Below, one piece after another: positions 46,583-59,003 of a stretch of 62,000 nt of DNA (within the stretch, counting starts at the first letter, position 1; each line of letters begins with the position of its first letter). Both the position numbers and the translations under genes were made by a program. The notes beneath the pieces were generated by a model. It was not told the DNA's origin and did not search any database. It saw only the letters and a list, made by a program, of their open reading frames with translations. The stretch lies in assembly GCA_037447655.1 (NCBI GenBank), contig JBBHKE010002863.1, positions 183,119-245,118 of the forward strand. Direction: 5' to 3'. The DNA is from Zygnema cylindricum. Its lineage: Eukaryota; Streptophyta; Zygnematophyceae; Zygnematales; Zygnemataceae.

Positions 46583-47735
46583 TGGGAGCATAAGTCTCCT
46601 TAAAATCGATTCCCTCACGTTGTTGGAACCCTTTACAAACAAGTCTCGCCTTGTACTTAATTATTTCACCTGACGCTCCTGTTTTGGTTTTAAAGACCCA
46701 CTTTGCATCAATCGCCTTTTTCCCCTCCGGTAATTTCACTTCCTCAAAAGTTCGATTATCAACCACCGACTTAGATTCTTTCTCCCACGCCGGTTTCCAC
46801 TTACTCTCCCAATCGGTCGACCTCCTTGCCTCGACATAAGATTGAGGGTCGCCGGTCATATTCTCCGTAAGTGATTGCTACAAAAAAAACTCTGTCTCTT
46901 TAGCATCAGAAAGAAAATAATGCGAATTCGATGCATTTTCCCCTTTTCGATCGTAAGTGAGTTTCTCCGGTTTCTTCCCTTTTGTAATCCGAGAGCTCCT
47001 CCTAATAACTTGCTCCTCCTCCTTTTCCTCTTTCTCTTCCTCGGATTCAATTTCAATTTCCTTCTTACTCAATTTAGAACTCAATTTAGAACTTTGAGAT
47101 TTCCGAATGTTCGAAGGCACTCGGGAATCTAAAGATCCATTACTCTTACTATCAAATTCAATTTCAACCGATTTCTTCAAATTCTTTTTCTTAATTTTCT
47201 CATTCGGTTCCACATCGAATTTCTGAATCCTCAATGAACGGAAAGTTCTCAATTTCACTCTCCTCATAGAAATCCAAATTTTCTTTAAATTTCCCAACGG
47301 AATTCATGGCGGATTTGAGATCCTCATGAAAATCCACATTCCGAGATTCCTCGACGGTGTGACGAGCCGGATCATATACTCGGTATAAACTTCCCTTTGA
47401 ACTATATCCAATAAAAATTCCCGGCCAACTCCTTGGTGCGAATTTCCCCTTCCTCTTGATTGATTCCACATAAACCGTGGCATGACATCCCCAAATTCTC
47501 AAATGATGAACCGTGGGCTTTCTACCACTCCATAACTCCTCCGGTGTTTTACTTCCGGAAACCGAAGTGAGTCTTCGGTTACAAATGTAATTCGCCGTAA
47601 GAATCGCATCTCCCCACAAAAACATATCCTCGTCCGGAGCTATGAACCATCGCACGGACCATTTCTTGTAAGGTACGATTCTTCCTCTCGGCCACTCCAT
47701 TTGACTCCAGAGAATAAGGCGCCGTGAATTGATGC
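46583..47735 (-). pseudogene. Copia-2 integrase C-terminus and RT N-terminus, minus strand
   Basis: Continuation of the Copia-2 frame after a frameshift: integrase C-terminal part (NRRLTSVSGSKTPEELWSGR, about 47,200-47,700), an acidic linker rich in Glu/Ser (46,878-47,297), then RT start (KKAIDAKWVFKTKTGASGEI, 46,583-46,860) ending inside ETYAP. From there sequence switches to integrase of family 3. RT palm, YVDD and RNase H of this element are absent. Confidence 0.8.
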
Positions 47736-47736
47736 G

Positions 47737-50004
47737 TTATCCCCCACTCCTTACAATACCCCTCAAAAACAACAAACTCCCCTCCATTGTCCGAACGAAT
47801 TGACTTAGCTTCTTATCAATTTGCCTTTCGGCCATCACATGCCATTCTTTAAATTTTTCAAATGCATCCGATTTCTTTTTCAATAAGTACACCCATGACT
47901 TCCGAGAGAAGTCATCAACAATCACCAAAGTATACTTATTACCTCCAATTGTTTTGGGTTTAATATGTCCACAAAGATCGATGTGGACAATCTCCAAAGG
48001 ACTTTGAGCTCGATGTTTGATGTCTTTATTCGGATGAGATTTTTGAACTTGACGTCCTTTGCTACATCCTCCACATCCATTCACCTTCTCACCGGATGCG
48101 AGGTCCAAACCCCTCACCGAAGAATGACGAATCATCTTCTTCAAACTTACCTCGGATGTGTGACACATTCGATGATGCCATAAGGTAAGATCACCTTTCA
48201 ACTCCGAAATTTGGTGTGAAATTCCCTCGGTGGGAACTTTAGATTTCGGCCTCCTCCATAAGAGCCGACTATGATTCGCATCCGTTACAACTCCTTCTCC
48301 AATTACATTCCCCTTCTCATTCCAAATCTCGATAGATTGATCAACTCTCGCAAGTAAGCTTCCACCACTCTTTTGGATTTGGGGAACGCTTAACAAATTA
48401 ACCGAACCGTCCGGAATATAAAGAGTATTTTGAAGACGATACTCCGTCGATCTCCCTTTCCCATCATTATCCCATGAAAGTAGATCAAGCCGAACTGTGC
48501 CAACCGTACCAACCGAAATGACATGGCCGCTTGCAACCGTAATAAACTTTGGAACCGTAAGTTCCCTCATATCATCAAACAAGGTAGCATCCGTGCAAAC
48601 ATGGTGAGATGCCCCCGTATCAATGATCCACTCCTTCTCTAAATTTCCTTCACTACTCACCGAATCAAGGGTAAGGTTAAGAACCGGAAAAACATCACAA
48701 GTTTCATTACCATAGTCAAAGTAATTAGCATTACCATAACCACGACCACCACTGCGGCGTCCTCCTCGGCCGCCACCTCGGGCGCCTCTATCACCTCCTC
48801 TACCTCCTCTTCCACTTCCGGAATCTCCACTTTTTGCATAACATTGAGGGATCGTATGCCCCCACTTACCGCAAAAATGACATTGCTTATCCTTATCCGG
48901 ACAAGAGGATGACAAGTGTCCAAGCCGGTTACACCGGTAGCATGTCACATTGGAAAGATCCGAAGGGACTTTCGGTGGATGACCTTGCTCCCTCTTGTTG
49001 CCTCGGCCGCCACCACCACCTCTTGGGCCACCTCCTCTATCACCTCCTCTACCACCGGCAAAGTTAAGATTCGGGGTTTCGAGAGTAGTAGAGTTGAGAA
49101 CTCCTCCTCCTCCACTTGAAGAAGCCGATGGAGTTCCCTCCGACATTTTGATAAAATTGACGGTGAATCCGAAAGTATTATCCGCCTTCGCTCGTAAAAT
49201 AGCTTTAAGATGCGAAAGCTTATCCGGTAAAGCATTAAGAAAAACGCTTAATTCATCCACATCCAAAATAACTCGACCATTGTTGAGTAATTGCTCGAGT
49301 ATAATATTGAAGCGCTTCACGGCATCATCCATCAATTCATTTGACTTGATTTTAAAATTCATAAAGTCCGTATAAACATATTGACCCTTGTTATCAACGC
49401 CTTTCTCATATTGGTCCTCAAGTGCTTGCCAACACTCATGGGCCGTTCCGTGAGCGAGGAAATGATCAAGCACGGAAGAAGCGCAATTCTTCATCAAACC
49501 GGTTGTTGCTGCAATATCTTTCAATCTCCATTGAGCACGTGCCTTGCTCTCCGTTGGCATCTTCTCCTCTCCATTGACAATCCTCCAAAGACTCTTGAGA
49601 ATAAGTTGATTTGAAATAAATTTCTTCCAAACCGCATAATTGGTGCCATTAAAGGCCATGGATTTCCCCGACATAATATAATCATCTTCATTATCCAATG
49701 CCTCTTCAAAATCAGAATCTTCCTCTATCTTTTCTTTACCTTTCCTAATTCTCTCTTTTATCTCACTCTCATAAGCTCCTCCACTGAATGGATCGGCAGC
49801 CTGAAATGAAGCAAATTCACTTTTCCCACTAGATTGAGTTTGAAATCGTGAATCTACATATCTCATTAATGTATCAAACATCTCCTCAAATTTTCTCTCC
49901 GTATTCCAAGTCTCTTCAAATTGAGAACCCGAAAAATTGAACTCTCTTGCTCTCTCCCAAGTCGACATGGGGGAAGGAGTATTTCTATTCTTCTTCCACC
50001 CCAT
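47737..50004 (-). CDS. Copia-2 Gag-protease-integrase (truncated by frameshift)
   Basis: A 755-residue frame: Gag, two tandem zinc knuckles (CX2CX4HX4C at residues 355-368 and 375-388) set between two Arg-Gly-rich stretches, aspartic protease with WIIDTGA (Asp462), and the first half of integrase (HHRMCH, CGGCSKG, VHIDLCG, VDDFSRK). Near its end the reading frame slips by one base: the expected SDNGGEF motif is in the next frame. The ATG at 50,004 is 29 bp past the primer site, as expected. Two RGG-flanked knuckles differ from the single knuckle of Copia-1. Confidence 0.88.
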   Translation of the reverse strand: MGWKKNRNTPSPMSTWERAREFNFSGSQFEETWNTERKFEEMFDTLMRYVDSRFQTQSSGKSEFASFQAADPFSGGAYESEIKERIRKGKEKIEEDSDFEEALDNEDDYIMSGKSMAFNGTNYAVWKKFISNQLILKSLWRIVNGEEKMPTESKARAQWRLKDIAATTGLMKNCASSVLDHFLAHGTAHECWQALEDQYEKGVDNKGQYVYTDFMNFKIKSNELMDDAVKRFNIILEQLLNNGRVILDVDELSVFLNALPDKLSHLKAILRAKADNTFGFTVNFIKMSEGTPSASSSGGGGVLNSTTLETPNLNFAGGRGGDRGGGPRGGGGGRGNKREQGHPPKVPSDLSNVTCYRCNRLGHLSSSCPDKDKQCHFCGKWGHTIPQCYAKSGDSGSGRGGRGGDRGARGGGRGGRRSGGRGYGNANYFDYGNETCDVFPVLNLTLDSVSSEGNLEKEWIIDTGASHHVCTDATLFDDMRELTVPKFITVASGHVISVGTVGTVRLDLLSWDNDGKGRSTEYRLQNTLYIPDGSVNLLSVPQIQKSGGSLLARVDQSIEIWNEKGNVIGEGVVTDANHSRLLWRRPKSKVPTEGISHQISELKGDLTLWHHRMCHTSEVSLKKMIRHSSVRGLDLASGEKVNGCGGCSKGRQVQKSHPNKDIKHRAQSPLEIVHIDLCGHIKPKTIGGNKYTLVIVDDFSRKSWVYLLKKKSDAFEKFKEWHVMAERQIDKKLSQFVRTMEGSLLFLRGIVRSGG

Positions 50005-50032
50005 GCGCTCTCTCTCTATCTCCGAAGCACTA

Positions 50033-50044
50033 GCTCTGATACCA
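50033..50044 (-). promoter_or_regulatory. Copia-2 primer-binding site (initiator tRNA-Met 3' end)
   Basis: On the minus strand TGGTATCAGAGC lies 3 bp inside the 5' LTR. This is the standard plant Copia primer site, complementary to the 3' end of initiator tRNA-Met, and contrasts with the half-tRNA site of Copia-1. Confidence 0.9.
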
Positions 50045-50047
50045 ATT

Positions 50048-50721
50048 GTAGGATCTTAAGCAAAAGAGTTTCTCTTAAAATAATTCATAAAACATAAATC
50101 ATTACACAGCGGAAGCTCATAAAAGACAAGAGGAATATTCAGCCAAAAAGATTTATAAGTGTTCTTGGCCGAAGCCTCTTTACATCATCTCTCTTCTCTC
50201 TTCTCTCTCTTCTCTATCCTCTTTAAATAATCTCTTACTCCAATATCAAATCCTCTATGATTCAATCATGTAAGATACAATTGATAGATTCGATTAACTC
50301 GATTCGATTCTCTGCACATGTACACTGCTGCCTATATATACTCGCTACTCTGCACTAAGAGACAACAAGATAAGACAAATTGAACTTAGCGTAGCGACGA
50401 AGTCTGTCCCTAGCTGACTGTGCAGTCTTCAATGAAAGTTCCACGAAGGAAGGCGCACACGCTTCTTCCTTCGAAACAACAAAATCCAAACGTTGACTTA
50501 ACACGTGTCGCTTCACGAACACACCTGCACGCAAATTGAAACAGCTGCGCACGAAACAAACAAGTGACGCGAAACGAAATAGTATGTTTCGTTCGTGTAC
50601 ATCAAAAGTACCGTCGCGAAACGACGTCATACTTTTGTATGATGACGCGACAGTTTGCGTCAAACAAATTCAAGTTGGAATGACGCTTCGCGAAATGTCG
50701 CGAAACGACAATAATCCAACA
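50048..50721 (-). repeat. Copia-2 5' LTR, minus orientation
   Basis: On the minus strand begins TGTTGGATTATTG and ends GATCCTACA, 674 bp, directly before the primer site. The right edge abuts the plus-strand Gag sequence at 50,722, so Copia-2 is inserted in or joined to that element. No matching 3' LTR is in the window. Confidence 0.85.
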
Positions 50722-51783
50722 CCCTCTAGGGTGCCCATCTTCAATGGATCACAGTTTATCTATTGGGAAGCCATGATGACAGGAGCTTTGTGTGAAAAAC
50801 GATACTGGTGTATCGTCAGTGGACAAGTGAAACGTCCACCTCAGGGAACCCCACCAAGGTTTGGTATAATAAGGTTTTCTATAGCAACATCTATTGTTGC
50901 AGAGAAGGCACATGATGGGGATAGCAATGTGTTTGAAAACGGGAAAGAAAAAAAGACACCTCTTACTCCTATTGCTCCTATTCCAACGACACCCGGAGCG
51001 GCGATCGTGAAGTCCGTGGAGACCAACACTTAATTGTGGGAAGACACCAACATGGATGCTAAGAAATTCATTCTAAGACACCTCACTAAAGCTTTGGCAA
51101 CTCCCCATCTTCACGTTTACAATGTCGAAGAGTTGTGGGTGAATTTGATAAAGATCTATAAAGCTGGAACGATTTAGGAGCTCCAACTTGCAGAGCAAAA
51201 GTTAGGAAATTATAATTACAAAGGGGTAAAGATGTTAGACTACTGTAATGATATTTTTTGTTTGTATATAGAGATGGAGAGTGCCGGATGGATAGGTACG
51301 ATGTAAATGAAGGTTAACACTCTCATCACAAAGTTACCCGACGAGTATGAGAACATAGTGTACCGAGTACAAGAAATGACTAATAGTTCATGGAAGTGGA
51401 ATAAATTGGTCCGCATGATACTTGTGCAAGAGAACACGATTAAGATCAGGAGAGGAGGAAAGAGCGTTCAAGCTCTAAACGCCATAAGGGACAGGTGGAG
51501 ACAGGACTCGAAAAAGCCATACAAAGGAGAAAGAGTTCAGCTTGGAGGACCGAGCCCCCCAAAGGGCCTTTGTCATTTCTGCAAAAAGCCAGGGCACTTT
51601 ATCGCGGATTGTGTCAAGCTGTCAAAGCTGAGGCTCCTAGAGAACATTGGAGGGGGTTCTTACATTCGGAAGAAAAAGGCATATTTGGTCACAAAAGTGA
51701 CAGGAAAAATGGAGGACGAGTCTTCTCAGGAGGAAGGGGAGCTTTTTCTTGACGAGAGTCTAGAGGAGAAGGATATCCCTTAG
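50722..51783 (+). pseudogene. Copia element A: Gag, plus strand
   Basis: Starts near the Gag N-terminus (PSRVPIFNGSQFIYWEAMM), shortly after the point cut by the Copia-2 LTR. In-frame stops occur at about 51,031, 51,176 and 51,304. The C-terminal part is well kept, with a zinc knuckle CHFCKKPGHFIADC (about 51,570-51,612) and an acidic tail. Family 3 by similarity to the minus-strand Gag at 59 kb. Confidence 0.85.
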
Positions 51784-52167
51784 AGACAAAAGTGTGCCCT
51801 TGAAGCGATTCGAGAAGCTCCACAAGAAAGATGGATCATTGACTCAGGTGCATCTATGCATATGTGTCGTGACAAGGACCTCTTCACTAAGCTAAGGAAA
51901 ATCCCTACTATAGAAATAGAGTATGGGGATGGGAGAGTGGTTACTACAGATCTAGTGGGATCAGTAGATGTGAAAGTCTTAGTGGAGGGTAAGACTTCTA
52001 TACTCACTTTCTCAGATGTGCTCTATATTCCTCAGCTGAGTAAAAATCTTGTCTCTTCATCTGTGTAAGATGACAAAGAGTTTGATACCTTCACTAGAAA
52101 GGGAGTCTTTACAACTGAGTATGGGGATGAAGTTTACTTCTTTGCAGATAAGGGAAGTCAAGGAATG
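51784..52167 (+). pseudogene. Copia element A: protease
   Basis: WIIDSGASMHMC (about 51,835) retains the catalytic Asp-Ser-Gly; the following DVLYIPQLSKNLVS is the conserved strand. A stop ends the frame at 52,068, and the sequence resumes at 53,246 beyond a solo LTR. Confidence 0.8.
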
Positions 52168-53245
52168 TGTTAAAATGTGTGTATTTTCTAGTTTTGTATT
52201 TGTCTATGTTGAAAAGAAGTAATTAATACTCACTTCTTAATTTAGAATCTAGAGTGAAGAGGGAGAGAGAGAGAGTCACCATGGCTGCCGCCATAGTCAG
52301 AAAGAAACATGTAGTCAGATTGATAGATTACCAAAAGTTGCCCTAAACAAGATTTGAACTTCGGTCTCCGAAATAATTTGTAGACGTATGCCTTAACCAT
52401 TAATGCGTTATCGAAACGATACACAATTGTGGTTCGGCGATTAATTAAAGCGTTACGCAAACATCACTTTCACTTCAACAAACCAAAATTGACGAAACGA
52501 CATCATAGTCCAACGACACTCGCGAACGCGAATCTAACCGTGTAAAATACATGATCGGATGGACGACTTCGCCGCCGACAAACCCGAATAAATCTTTGGC
52601 GGATTTTGGTAATAGCGGCGCGCTGTGCCTCGTGGTGCCACATCATTGGACGTCGGAAAAAAAAGGGAGGAGGAACGATGGCTCCCATGTTGACAAGTGT
52701 CAACCAGAAGGCCATGTAGTACAATGGCCGTACAAGAAGTACAATCGGCCACTGTACCTTCTTCAACTATACACTCTTTTGATTGGACGAGGATAGAGTA
52801 GTAAGTAGTTGTGAGTAGGAGTTAAGGGACTTAGCGTGTTTGAGGCGCCTCTCTCCAGGTGACCTTTTGTATTTATAGGCCATCTTTGGCCAGCCATAAC
52901 TAACTGCTCAAGGGAGCAAATTCAATGATTCTTTTTGCTACAGACTTAGGGGATTCCAAGCTACACAAGGATGTATTTGGTCAGAGTTTTTTCTTGCCAG
53001 AGTGGCGGCATTTGTATGGGAAAGTCAAAGTGGTGAATGTTGTCTAAAACACATGTTCAAGCTTTGCATTTTGTGGTTAAACTGAGCACACTGAAAGTAT
53101 TCTTTCACACGGGTGAAACTGTATACGAGTTGTGACTGTCAAGGTGTTAATCATTTAGGTTTGTATAAACTTGGAGGCGGCAAAATCTAGATAAGCTTCT
53201 TTAGGTTTGTGATTTCTGTGGGGAAATAGAACCTATAGAATTTTA
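52168..53245 (+). repeat. Solo LTR (family 3b) inserted in element A
   Basis: A 1,078-bp insertion starting TGTTAAAATGTG. It is flanked by GAATG on the left and AAATG on the right (5-bp duplication with one mismatch). Removing it restores the reading frame ...GSQG-MFRLNV..., which shows it is an insertion. It has family 3 LTR order, including an antisense tRNA-like module at about 52,350-52,412. No internal region remains, so it is a product of LTR-LTR recombination. Confidence 0.75.
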
Positions 53246-54275
53246 AAATGTTTAGGCTTAACGTGAGTAATCAAAAGAAGAATGCTTATTATATTGGTGT
53301 CCCAAAATTGATGATTTGGCATAAGCGGTTGGGGCATGTGCACTTTGATAGGTTGAGGGAAATGAAAAAACTTGGTGTGGTAGAAATCATTCAATTTAGT
53401 GATAATGAAATGGTGGATGATTGTAGTGGATGTGCCTAAGGTAAAGCTCAAAGACTTCCTTTCCCTAAGGCCGCCACATATAGCGGAGAAAAAGTACTAG
53501 ACTTGATCCACACAGATATTTGCGGACCTGCAAGGGTACCCTCAGTTGGAGGGAAGAGGTATATGTTGACAATAACTGATGATTGGTCGAGATATTCTAG
53601 AGTCTACTTCGTAAAAACCAAGTCTGAAACACCTACTTACTTTAAAGAATATAAAGCCTAGAGTGAGAAGTTGCATGAAACCCCCATTAAAAGAATAAAG
53701 AGTGATAATCGGGGAGAATAAACCTCTAATAAGTTTAAGGAATACTTGAGAGATGAGGAAGTTAAGCACCAAAAAACTGTACCACATTATCCGGAGCAAA
53801 ATGGAGTAGCTTAGAGGTAAAACCGAATACTAGGAGATAGTGTAAGCAGTATGTTGGGTGACAAGAAAATAGGAAAGAGATTTTGCGCAGAAGCCATGAA
53901 CTGTGCCAACTAAATTAAGAATAGAGTCCATACCTCATCAGTCAAAGGTATGACACCTTATGAGAGATGGGTTGGAAGGAAACCAGATATCTCTCACCTT
54001 AAAGAATTTGGTAGCCAAGTTTACAATCTAGATACAGATAAGAAAAACTGGAAACTTGATGCTAAAGGAAAACCCGGATATTTTGTAGGATATGATGAGG
54101 ATGTCAAGGGATATAGAGTCTATGACTTGGCAAGGCAAGATATCATTCTAGTCAAACACCTAGTTGTCATGGATGAAGGAAAGTCAATTGACCCCTTCAA
54201 ATATACAAAAAAAATAAGAATCATGTTTGAGTCCAAAAGTGAGGAGAACTTTGTTTTACCAGAAGGGACATGAGT
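53246..54275 (+). pseudogene. Copia element A: integrase
   Basis: HHCC region (WHKRLGHVHF...CSGCA), catalytic region (DLIHTDICGP, TITDDWSRYS, KSDNRGE) and C-terminal part (TPYERWVGRKPDISHLKEFG). At least seven in-frame stops, for example at about 53,439, 53,661, 53,719 and 53,812. Inactive. Confidence 0.85.
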
Positions 54276-54752
54276 GAGATAGTGATTGCAGATTTAGGGG
54301 AGATCCAAGAAACAGAAGAGTTACCGGATACCTCACATATTCCTATGGACTTTTAGGTGACGAAAGTGGAGGAACCGCACCCGAATTCCATGGATAAAGG
54401 AGACGATGAGACAGTAAGGAGGAACCCAAGACTTCCCTCTATTACAACTTCAGATTTTGAGGGAGTTAGAAAGAGCAACGAAACGACATAGGAGAAAAAA
54501 ACTGCTCGTAAGGTAACTAAGCTGTCTCATCCTAATGAGCGTCAGTCATACTTAGAGGCAGTGAAGAGCCCAAAAAAGGACAAATGGATTAGAGCCATAA
54601 ATGATGAGATGGTTTCCATCATGGAAGCAAATACTTGGGAGCTAGCAGATTGTCCTCCTGACATAAATCCTATTGGCTATAAATGGGTATTTAATCAAAA
54701 ACTGAACCTATATAACACCATTGAAAGATATAAGGCTCGTTTGGTAGCAAAG
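54276..54752 (+). pseudogene. Copia element A: linker and RT N-terminus
   Basis: Contains the RT start: AVKSPKKDKWIRAINDE, then PIGYKWVFNQKLN and YKARLVAK. The frame is cut at 54,752 by the LTR of the minus-strand element; the rest of RT and RNase H should lie beyond the right end of the window. Confidence 0.85.
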
Positions 54753-55821
54753 TGCAACTGTGAGACCTCCATAAGTCTTGAGAAAGGGCAGCTTGCAAGA
54801 AGCCTTTAGGATAACCCTCACCCCTTTGTGTTTCAGCAACAATAACTGCCACCCTGGTAGACAAAAACTTTGACCCCCTTCGCTCCTCTGATGGCAAGAC
54901 TCCCTCGAGTCGATAGCAAAAATAATCTTTGAATTCGCTCCCCTAATCAGTAAGTTATGGTGGGTCAAAGTTGACCTTTTGTACAAAAGCTCCCTTGGAG
55001 AGAGGGTCCTATCTACACATTTTTTCTAAGTCCAATCTCTCTCTAAAACTCTATCTACTAATGTACGATACCAATCATATTACTATGTCGTACAGAAAGG
55101 TTTAGGTATTGGTATACTTTCTGTACATACATTGTACGACATGGCCAAAAAGTCGACACATGTCATATCCGGATTTGTTTCCGTAATCCTTGGAGATGCC
55201 AAAATCCAATGTCATGGTGCCACGTGTCATCCGATGTGGCAATGACCAGAATCCGCCGAAATCATCTTCCGCGACCTGGACATTCATTCCCACCGTCCGA
55301 TTAAATGCACATTTCAATTTTAGCCATCATAAATAAATGCGCGGTATTCGTTTCGCTATCGAAACAAATGCGCGATGCTTGTTTCTTTTCCGTACCTTAA
55401 TCCGTATTTTATATAACTAAATCTATGTATCGAATAAATAGTTACGGTTTAATGAATTAGTCGACGTGGAAACATTTATAGATTTATGAAACCTTATATG
55501 ACCTAACACTAGTCTTAGACTAAACGGCTAAAGCTACGAACTATCAGCAATTTGACGTAAGGTAGGTACCAGGATCAAATCCCGATTCTAACAGGTACTT
55601 TTTGAGTAAATCAACTAATCTACTACCCGTATATCAAATAATTTACTACCGGTAAATCTTTGGAGAGCATAGGCAGCCATGGCTCTAGCTTCCTCTCCAA
55701 TTTTCAGTGACTGCAACAAGTGTGAAAGTTGAAGAGAGGAGTTAGAGGCATAATGCCTCGGCTTCTTTTCTACATTATATATTAGACCTAGAAAATACTA
55801 AAAGAACCATCAATTTCTACA
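54753..55821 (-). repeat. Copia element B1 3' LTR, minus orientation
   Basis: On the minus strand begins TGTAGAAATTGATGG and ends CACAGTTGCA, 1,069 bp. The purine-rich GAAAATCAAGGGAG lies just upstream on that strand. The left flank is the RT codons of element A, cut after GCAAAG. Carries a tRNA-like module on the plus strand at about 55,511-55,593. Confidence 0.85.
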
Positions 55822-57190
55822 CTCCCTTGATTTTCTAGTCACTCTTTAATTTCAGACCACACTTCTACCTATAGAAAATTAGCTTAGGGGAAGGCACTGG
55901 TCTGGTCATCTATCTGGTCAGTACTCTAAACTGATTATTTTGTTTTCTACTTTCTCTCTAACAAAGCTGAGTCTAATGTCCATGTGTTTGGCTTTAAAAA
56001 GATGTTTAGGATTGGCAGAAATAGCGATTGCTGCCTGATTATCACAAAAAAAATTATGCACACCACCATTAAGGTAACCAAGCTCACCATACAAAGACTT
56101 GACCCACATCAATTCCTTTACAGTAGAGCAAGAGTCCATATACTTAGCCTCCATGGTGGTCTGAGCAATAACCTTTTGCTGTTTGCTACTCCAACAACAA
56201 GCACCATCACCCACATACAATACATATCCCGAAGTACATCTCCTCATCGGAGCATCACCATAACTGGCATTACTCCAAGTAGTGATGTCAGTATTATCCC
56301 CACCCAATGCAATCATAGATCCCTAGTTCCTATCAAATATCTAAGGACTCTCTTAGCCGCCTCCCAATTCCTCTTGGTGGGAGCATTTAGACTTCTACTC
56401 AGCACTCCTACAGCTACAGCTAAATCTAGCCGGGTACAATTCATAAAATAGATTAGGCTACCCACTACTTGCTTGTAAAGAATAGTCTGCATGAACTTCT
56501 GTTCTTTAGAACTTAATTCCTCGTGTAAGACTATGACTCCTTCTTCCTCACTTCCCTCACTTCCGTTCTTTTACTCCATTCGAGTGTTACAACTATTAGC
56601 CTTATCCATCTAAAAATTTTCCAACATGTTCCCTATTACTTCTTTTTTAGTCAATCTTATAATCTTTCTTTCTCGGTCTCTTTCTACTCCCAAGATATAT
56701 CTTGCCTCCCCCATATCCTTCATCTCAAATCTCCCTTTAAGATCGGTTTTCAGTTTGTTAATTGTTTTCCATTGATTTACTTAAAACAAGCAAATCATCA
56801 ACATAAATTGCAATAAAAATAACACCTTTTCATCTTCAAAAACATAGATTAAGTGATCTGAGCTGATCCGAATATATCCGAGACTGGTAATAAACTCATC
56901 AAGCTTCTTATTCCATTGTCGAGGCGCCTGTTTCAAACCATAAAGAGATTTAATTAGCCGACATACCTTACTCTCCTCTCCCTCCTCCACAAATCCTTCG
57001 GGTTGTCGCATGAAGATATCCTCTTCCAATTCTCTATGCAAAAAGGCTGTCTTGATGTCCATCTGGTGCACCTCCATGTCTTTCGCTGCTGCCAGACTAA
57101 AAAGTATGCGAACGGAGGGAAATCTGACTACTGGGGCAAAGGTTTCCTCGAAGTCGATTCCTTCTTTCTGTGTAAATCCTTTTGCCACTA
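55822..57190 (-). pseudogene. Copia element B1: RT and RNase H
   Basis: AKGFTQKEGIDFEETFAPVV, QMDIKTAFLH and LKQAPRQW are intact. One base is missing just before YVDD, so that motif (about 56,790-56,800) is in the next frame. RNase H is readable at 55,918-56,316 (SGYVLYVG, TTMEAKYMDS, CDNQAAIAI). The upstream element-A copy of the same region is about as degenerate. Inactive. Confidence 0.88.
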
Positions 57191-58673
57191 GTTATAACGC
57201 TCAATGGTGTTATCAGGATTCAGTTTTAATTTGAACACCCACTTAGAACTGATTTGTATTTGGTTAGGTGGACAATCCACCAACTCCCAAGTATCGGCTG
57301 TCATAATTGAGGCCATCTCCTCATTGATGGCTGTCTTCCACCGGTTCTTTTTTGGACAATTCATCGCCTCTCCATAAGTCTGAGGTTCATCTTGATGGGA
57401 TAGCTTTGTAACCTTGTTATTTACATGTTTTTCTTACAACCTTTTGCTACTTCTCCTTCCTCCCTCAAAATCTGTGGCTGGGATAAATTGTTCTCGTGGG
57501 TTCTTTCGAACAATATCGGCTTCTCCCTTGTCCTTTGATTCCGAATCAATTTCCACCACGTCATCCGCTTCGGGTAGAGTTGTCACTTGAGCTTCCGCAG
57601 CCAAGTCCTTTTCGGTCTGATTTGTTCCTGTAAAAATATCATCTTCTCCAAAACCTGGATAGTTAGGAAGGTCAAAGTAATAGAATTTTCTAACTCAAAT
57701 CTGATTTTTACTGACTTTGTATGTTTGAAGGGATCCACAGACCTTTCTTCATCCATAACTACTAGATGCTTTATCAAGATTATATCTTCCTTTTTTAGAT
57801 CATAAACTTTATATCCTTTAACATCCTCATCATATCCTAATAAGTACCCCCGTTTTTTCCTTTAGGATATAGATTCCAATTAGACCGATATGTGTCTAGA
57901 CTGAACACTTGACTGCCGAAAACCTTTAAGTGAGATATGTCTGGTTTCGGGTCAGTCCATCTCTCATAAGGTGTTTGACCTTTTACAGCTGAAGTAAGAA
58001 CTCTATTTTTGAGATGATTAGCACAGTTCATTGCTTCTGCCCAAAACCATTTTCATATCTTTTTATCTGACAACATTCTTCTAGCATTATCACTTAGTGT
58101 CCTATTTAATCTTTCAGCCATTCTATTCCTGGTTTTTAGGAACTCTCTTTTGGTGGTGGACTCCATCTTCTCTTAGAAATACCTCAAACTGGTTAGAGGT
58201 ATACTCTCCACCATTGTCACTCCTTACTCTCTTAATTGAGTTTTCATGGAGTTTTTCGCTCCATGCTTTATATTGTCTAAAACAATCGTGAGCTTCTGAC
58301 TTATTTTTCAAAAAATACACTTTGGAATACCGAGACCAATCATCAGGGATAGTTATCATAAATCTCTTCCCCCCGGGTTATGGCACTCTGGCCGACCCCC
58401 AAATATCTGTGTGTACTAAATCTATAATCTTTTCTCCATTATAGGTGGCAATTTTTGGGAAGGGTAACCTGTGTGCTTCACCTTGAGCACATCCACTACA
58501 ATCACTTAGATTCACACTTTCACCGAACTAAATTCCTTCCATCACTCCCATCTTTTTCATCTCTATTAACTTATCTAGATTCACATGCCTTAGTCTCTTA
58601 TGCCAAACCATTATATCATGAGTACCAGCATAATAAAATTTCTTCTTTTCATTGCTTAAAATCAGCCTAAACT
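57191..58673 (-). pseudogene. Copia element B1: integrase and linker
   Basis: Readable pieces include WSRYSKVYFLKNKSEA, RVRSDNGGEYTSNQFE (58,123-58,359) and VKGQTPYERWTDPKPDISHL (57,837-58,031), then DLKKEDIILIKHLVVMDEE (about 57,745-57,800). Stops and frame changes separate them. Confidence 0.85.
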
Positions 58674-58995
58674 TCACTTGGCTACCTTTTCCAGCAGTGA
58701 AATAAACTTCCTCCTCAAAACTAGCAGTAAATACTCATTTCCTATTGCTAGTACAAAACCCTTATCATATAATACAGACGTAGAGATGAGGTTTTTGTTC
58801 AGCTCGGGAATAAAAAATACATCGGAGAATGCAACTATGGATGTCTTTCCTTCTACTAACACTTTCAGATCTACCGATCCTACAAGAGTAGTTGTGACTA
58901 TCCTCCCATCCCCGTACTCTATCTCTACAGTGGGAATCTTTCTTATCTTAGTGAACAAGCATTTATCCTTACACATGTGCATGGAGGCACCTTAA
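58674..58995 (-). pseudogene. Copia element B1: protease, catalytic site lost
   Basis: The segment GASMHMCKDKCLFTKIRKIP and the following strands are clear, but the catalytic IDSGAS reads I-V-H-stop-G-A-S: the Asp codon is now His and the Ser codon is TAA. This is the homologue of the intact site in element A. Confidence 0.85.
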
Positions 58996-59003
58996 TGTAC
59001 AAT

